Part shown: positions 30,545-33,298 of the stretch, piece by piece
Position numbering within the stretch: the first letter of the stretch is position 1
Layout: each line of letters begins with the position of its first letter
NCBI GenBank assembly: GCA_027486345.1
Contig: JAIXPH010000031.1
Span: 1-33,298 of the forward strand
From: Paracoccaceae bacterium
GTDB taxonomy: Bacteria > Pseudomonadota > Alphaproteobacteria > Rhodobacterales > Rhodobacteraceae
Direction of reading: 5' to 3'
DNA length: 33,298 bases
Position numbers and translations under genes: made by a program
Notes under the pieces: model-generated
The model's database searches: none
Seen by the model: the letters and a program-made list of their open reading frames with translations, nothing else
What the model was told of the DNA's origin: nothing

Positions 30545-31533
30545 GGTGCGGCCTTGGGATGAAACATCAACTCGGGGTGGACCGACGGATCGGTGAAGTC
30601 ACCGCCCGCGACCGCCGCGGCAAGATCCGCCTGAAACAGGCCCAGCTCGCTGATGACATCGAGGACCACGTGGTTCGCATGCCCGCGCACGGCCACCGTT
30701 TCTCCCGCGCCGGACTGGACAAGGTGACGCGCGTAGTCGGCATCGCGGGGGTGATCCTCGCCATAGTAATAGCGCATGCGACACGGCGCACCGGCGCCAA
30801 ATCCCTCGGTCGCATCGAGCGGCAGGCCAGCGGCGGTGAACCGTTCACACAGGTTCTGTATCCGCGGGCGCGTGTCGGCAGGGTCCACCCGCGTCGGTCC
30901 GGCCAATCCCAGCACATGCGAGGCGGACAGCGCGCGCGCATATTGCAACGCCGCATAGGTGCCGCTCGAGGATCCGACAAGGACGCTGCGCCGGATGCCC
31001 GCGCGGTCCATCTTGTCCCGGATGCGGGCGATCAGCCCGGCCCGCCCCGCACCATCGGCAAGCCCGTCACAGAACACCGAGCGGGTCTTGTCCTTCAGAT
31101 AGAGCACCGGACAGCCCGTCGCTTCAAACAGGCCGTGCACCATCGGCAAGGGGAAGCCCACGCGTTGGACATTTCCGGTAAAGATGACGATCAGCGCTTC
31201 GGCCCCCGCGGACCCGTCGATGTATTCGAAACTCGCGTTGGGATCGTGCCGCGCGGTGAAGGCAGCCGCATCATAGCTGGCAGGCAAGGCCGCCGCCATG
31301 CGGAAGAGCGTGCTGAAGGCTTCGGCGGTGTTGTTCAGACCGGACCGCGTCAGAAAACTCCGCAAGGTCCCGAGATCCCCGCGGGAGATCAGATCCTCCA
31401 GCGCGAGACGGATGACCGAATGATCGCTCACGCCATGCGGAAAGGTGAAACCGGCCCGTGTCCAGAGCTCCATCAAAAGCGCCAGATGTTGCGGCGAAAC
31501 GGTGATGGAGTAATTCTCGATGCGCACGTTCAT
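30541..31533 (-). CDS. Alpha/beta hydrolase, ACP-associated
   Basis: A 330-residue protein with an N-terminal helical region (about 1-100) and an alpha/beta hydrolase core. The strand LIVIFTGNVQRVGFPLP is followed by the nucleophile elbow SVLVGSSSGTYAALQYARAL (Ser189 in GSSSG). A late YYGEDHPRD and GHANHVVLD supply plausible acid (near Asp260) and His (285 or 288) residues. Start 31533 is chosen because the upstream open frame overlaps the ACP gene. It begins 10 nt after the ACP stop and overlaps the next start by 4 nt. Thioesterase or acyltransferase action on an ACP-bound acyl chain is likely but inferred. Confidence 0.75.
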   Translation of the reverse strand: MNVRIENYSITVSPQHLALLMELWTRAGFTFPHGVSDHSVIRLALEDLISRGDLGTLRSFLTRSGLNNTAEAFSTLFRMAAALPASYDAAAFTARHDPNASFEYIDGSAGAEALIVIFTGNVQRVGFPLPMVHGLFEATGCPVLYLKDKTRSVFCDGLADGAGRAGLIARIRDKMDRAGIRRSVLVGSSSGTYAALQYARALSASHVLGLAGPTRVDPADTRPRIQNLCERFTAAGLPLDATEGFGAGAPCRMRYYYGEDHPRDADYARHLVQSGAGETVAVRGHANHVVLDVISELGLFQADLAAAVAGGDFTDPSVHPELMFHPKAAP

Positions 31534-31543
31534 TCCGCTTGTC

Positions 31544-31786
31544 CTATTGGCCGAGACGGGCTTGGAAATGCGCGATGATGTCCCGAAAGGACGTGCCGCT
31601 TGCCGGAGAGGCGATCTGGGAAATGCCCAGCAGGTCGGACACCTCGATGTAGATTTCCGCCTCGGACAGGGAATCCAATCCGACCTCGCCGGGGGTGAGC
31701 GTATCAAGGTCGGCGGCGGTCAGTTCCACGGCATGATCGCGTTTGAGGACGAGAAGCAACGTGTCTTCCACGGATTTTTCGGGCAT
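31544..31786 (-). CDS. Acyl carrier protein
   Basis: An 80-residue acidic protein with the phosphopantetheine attachment motif GLDSLSE, in which Ser39 would carry the prosthetic group. Size and helix pattern match stand-alone ACPs. An ideal ribosome site (AGGAGA, 7 nt before the start on the minus strand) precedes it. It is not the fatty-acid AcpP (the sequence around DSL differs and no fab genes are near), so it is a specialised carrier feeding the hydrolase and the unknown protein downstream. Confidence 0.88.
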   Translation of the reverse strand: MPEKSVEDTLLLVLKRDHAVELTAADLDTLTPGEVGLDSLSEAEIYIEVSDLLGISQIASPASGTSFRDIIAHFQARLGQ

Positions 31787-32050
31787 CTGTCGCTTCTCCT
31801 GTTGGCGTCTTCGCGCCGCTGTCCGTCGTCGAGTGATTTGGAACCGGCGGCGGGATTTTGTGTGAGAGGGCTGGCTGCACCTGTTGGATGTATGCTGCCC
31901 GGCGGGGGTCTAACAGGGCATAAGGGATGGCGAATAGGCTGCCCCTGCCCGCTCTCTTGCACACGGAAAATGACTTTCGGATCACACAAACATCCAAACG
32001 GATCGCCACCATGACCGTCCTGATGGAAATGCCGAGCGCGGGTGCGCCAA
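31787..32050. other. Leader region upstream of the ACP gene
   Basis: 264 bases between the PqiA-like fragment and the acp start. No convincing gene is visible. The ACP ribosome site lies at its left end. A more AT-rich part near 31960-32000 may hold the promoter of the acp operon. Confidence 0.5.
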
Positions 32051-32236
32051 TCAGAACGCCGCCACGACGCCGTCGGCATACGTGGCGGGGACCGTCTTCA
32101 CCAAGATCCGCGACCGCCTGCTGACGACCGAGATGTCGCGCAAGGTGCCCGTACGGATCAAGGGAGCGAACCACGCTACCGGAAACAGTAAAGCAAGCAA
32201 CAGGTTAGCGTACTTTGATATTTCTTCTTTCTTCAT
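32051..32236 (-). pseudogene. Fragment of a PqiA-like (paraquat-inducible protein A) membrane protein
   Basis: A 61-residue frame starting at ATG 32236. The segment SKYANLLLALLFPVAWFAPL, then IRTGTLRDISVVS, matches from memory the N-terminal part of PqiA-family membrane proteins (KYLN...YPVAWFAPLLRAGLL...EISVISGL). After about residue 42 the likeness stops, and the frame ends at residue 61 instead of continuing for the 100 or more residues expected. It is therefore probably a truncated remnant. The 5' end overlaps the DUF3293 gene, whose own C-terminus is also shortened, so a deletion may have joined and damaged both. Confidence 0.6.
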
Positions 32237-32615
32237 TCGAACACTCACTTTGGGTTTGAATCGGAGCCAGCGACGATGCGGCGACCTGATCCAACCCAAG
32301 AACCAGCAGGCTTTCCTCCCCCGGCCAATCTCCTGTCGGATCAACCCCGATCCCAGAGAGCGACTGAAGGCCCATCGCGGCCACGGCTTCGACGAGATTT
32401 GCCTGCAGGGCGGCGTTGGCGTCAGCGGCATGTGCTTCGCCGCGTGGGTTCCATGCGGTGATGAAGGCTGCGGAATTCACCCCCCACCGTTGGAAAGCCG
32501 CATCGAGTTCAGGACTGAATGTCCCAATGCGAAGCGTGAAGGGATGCGCGCCAAACACCCTGAATTTGGTCGCCTCATATGCCGCAATCAATCCGGGTGG
32601 GAGTTCTGATGGCAT
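32205..32615 (-). CDS. DUF3293 protein, shortened at the C-terminus
   Basis: A 136-residue protein with DUF3293-type sequence: IAAYEATKFRVF, FTLRIGTFSPELDAAFQRWG, SAAFITAWNPRGEA, and GIGVDPTGDWPGEESLLVLG. Start 32615 (MPSELPPGLI) is preferred to the longer frame beginning at 32894, whose extra 93 residues look like non-coding translation. Family members usually continue past this point with a segment ending near a WxG motif. Here the end is ASSLAPIQTQSECSNEERRNIKVR and overlaps the PqiA-like fragment, so the C-terminus may be lost. Function unknown. Confidence 0.7.
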   Translation of the reverse strand: MPSELPPGLIAAYEATKFRVFGAHPFTLRIGTFSPELDAAFQRWGVNSAAFITAWNPRGEAHAADANAALQANLVEAVAAMGLQSLSGIGVDPTGDWPGEESLLVLGLDQVAASSLAPIQTQSECSNEERRNIKVR

Positions 32616-33178
32616 CGTCCTGAGTCCTCGTTGAATGGGCCGCATTTCGTTTTCAGGCCACATGACGGCCATTGCCATGTCCAGTCGGTGAGCCTGCAAT
32701 CTGATGGCACGTCCGGTCCCGCAGCCCACACCAGATGAGACCCGCATCAGGATTCGATCCTGAGCCGCCAAAACGGCCCGCACAGCGCGTTCATCGCGTT
32801 TTGGGTGGGTGAGGTGCCGCCACGGTAGTCGCGATTCCTTCGAGTCATTTTGGGCCTCTCCTGTGGTCAGCACCCAGTCATCAATCCGATGCAAGCCAAG
32901 GGTTGAAACTCTGGCCCGACAAGGCCGTCCTGACGGAAGGTCGCGGCACAGAAAAGTTCAAACGAACTTTTCGGGTAAAGGCGGGGTGGAGGCCTGCGGC
33001 CCCGGAAGGGACCGCCGACCCCTTCGCACCCCCCTCACCCCTCACCTCTCATTTTCGATCCGGATGTGCTTCGCAGTCTCAGTGAGAATTGAGTTTTTGG
33101 GCAAGCGACGCGGCCTGTTCGGACGGCGTCTGGGTCAGGCTGTCGGCAGGTGCGGGGCAAGCGCGCCACGTTGGCGTG
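32616..33178. other. Stretch of over 500 bases without a gene
   Basis: Between the DUF3293 start and the insertion-sequence end no frame has recognisable protein sequence. It contains a perfect inverted repeat at 32952-32971 and a C-rich tract near 33030-33050. It may be scar DNA from rearrangement near the insertion sequence. Confidence 0.5.
32952..32971. repeat. Perfect inverted repeat, possible bidirectional terminator
   Basis: AAAAGTTC (32952-32959) and GAACTTTT (32964-32971) are exact inverted copies around AAAC. Both strands read a short stem ending in T4, so it could act as a weak terminator in either direction. Confidence 0.5.
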
Positions 33179-33298
33179 TGAGCTACTCCCCAACTTTTGG
33201 ACAGATTTCCGGCTGATTTAAGCTACTGCCTGCACCTGCTGATCGGTTTCAATGCTTTTGAAATAGACCACGGCGGGTGGTTGACCGCCATGGGCGGC
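33179..33298 (-). mobile_element. End of an IS3-family-like insertion sequence, running off the window
   Basis: The last 120 bases look like an insertion-sequence end. A TGAGCTACTCCCCAACTTTT boundary beginning near 33179 is a candidate terminal inverted repeat starting with TG, followed by the 3' end of a transposase on the minus strand. The other end, the full inverted repeat and any target duplication lie outside the window. Confidence 0.5.
33218..33298 (-). CDS. C-terminal end of an IS3-type transposase
   Basis: An open minus-strand frame enters from the right edge and ends at TAA (complement of 33218-33220), giving 26 residues that include HGGQPPAVVYFKSIETDQQ. The pattern PPAV-x-YFxxIExDQQ-x-Q near the stop is common at the C-terminus of IS3-like transposase OrfB proteins. 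It is partial, so the exact element is not identified. Confidence 0.55.
   Translation of the reverse strand, partial: AAHGGQPPAVVYFKSIETDQQVQAVA

Noticed and set aside
32616-32894. Long N-terminal extension of the DUF3293 frame
   Set aside because: The extra residues are unlike the family, and an ATG with an upstream AGGA-type site at 32615 gives the expected N-terminus.

Overview
The window is high-GC bacterial DNA, most likely from an alphaproteobacterium of the Rhodobacteraceae type. This rests on gene content and order (a phn cluster with DUF1045 and a hexapeptide-repeat transferase, and a tRNA-Tyr divergent from an rlmB-type gene), GC-rich codon use, and paired 22-nt palindromes of a kind familiar from Rhodobacter-like genomes. 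No database search was possible, so the taxon is an inference.

Region 1 (1-14506) is a nearly complete carbon-phosphorus lyase pathway. A plus-strand transport operon holds the tail of a probable phnC, then phnD, two phnE permeases and a hexapeptide transferase. It converges on a minus-strand pair, phnF (GntR repressor) and a divergent phnM paralogue. Divergent from phnF runs phnG-phnH-phnI-(DUF559)-phnJ-phnK-phnL-phnN, mostly with 4-nt start/stop overlaps. A DUF1045 2H-phosphoesterase on the minus strand, a canonical phnM and a PPK2 polyphosphate kinase complete the block. The genes import phosphonate, build the ribosyl triphosphate (PhnI with G, H, L), remove pyrophosphate (PhnM), cleave the C-P bond (PhnJ), and recycle the cyclic ribosyl phosphate. 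PhnP is absent here and DUF1045 is the best candidate to replace it, with PhnN finishing to PRPP. Three Pho-box-like repeats suggest phosphate-starvation control.

Region 2 (14507-18684) is housekeeping: a CoA-binding protein, an rlmB-type 23S rRNA methyltransferase, tRNA-Tyr with a clear terminator, a GT8-like glycosyltransferase, and a divergent LysE exporter/Lrp regulator pair.

Region 3 (18862-23316) is an efflux operon: membrane-fusion protein, RND pump and a small DUF2892 membrane protein, behind an AT-rich operator-like promoter.

Region 4 (23505-31786, all minus strand) looks like an accessory surface-glycan or secondary-metabolite island. One operon encodes a TPR-GT2-RgpF glycosyltransferase, a sulfotransferase-like protein, a GT2 glycosyltransferase and an NDP-hexose 2,3-dehydratase of the EvaA type. 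A second, upstream, encodes an acyl carrier protein, an alpha/beta hydrolase and an unrecognised protein.

Region 5 (31787-33298) looks decayed: a fragment of a PqiA-like membrane protein, a DUF3293 protein with a shortened C-terminus, a 600-base stretch without a gene, and the end of an IS3-type insertion sequence running off the window.
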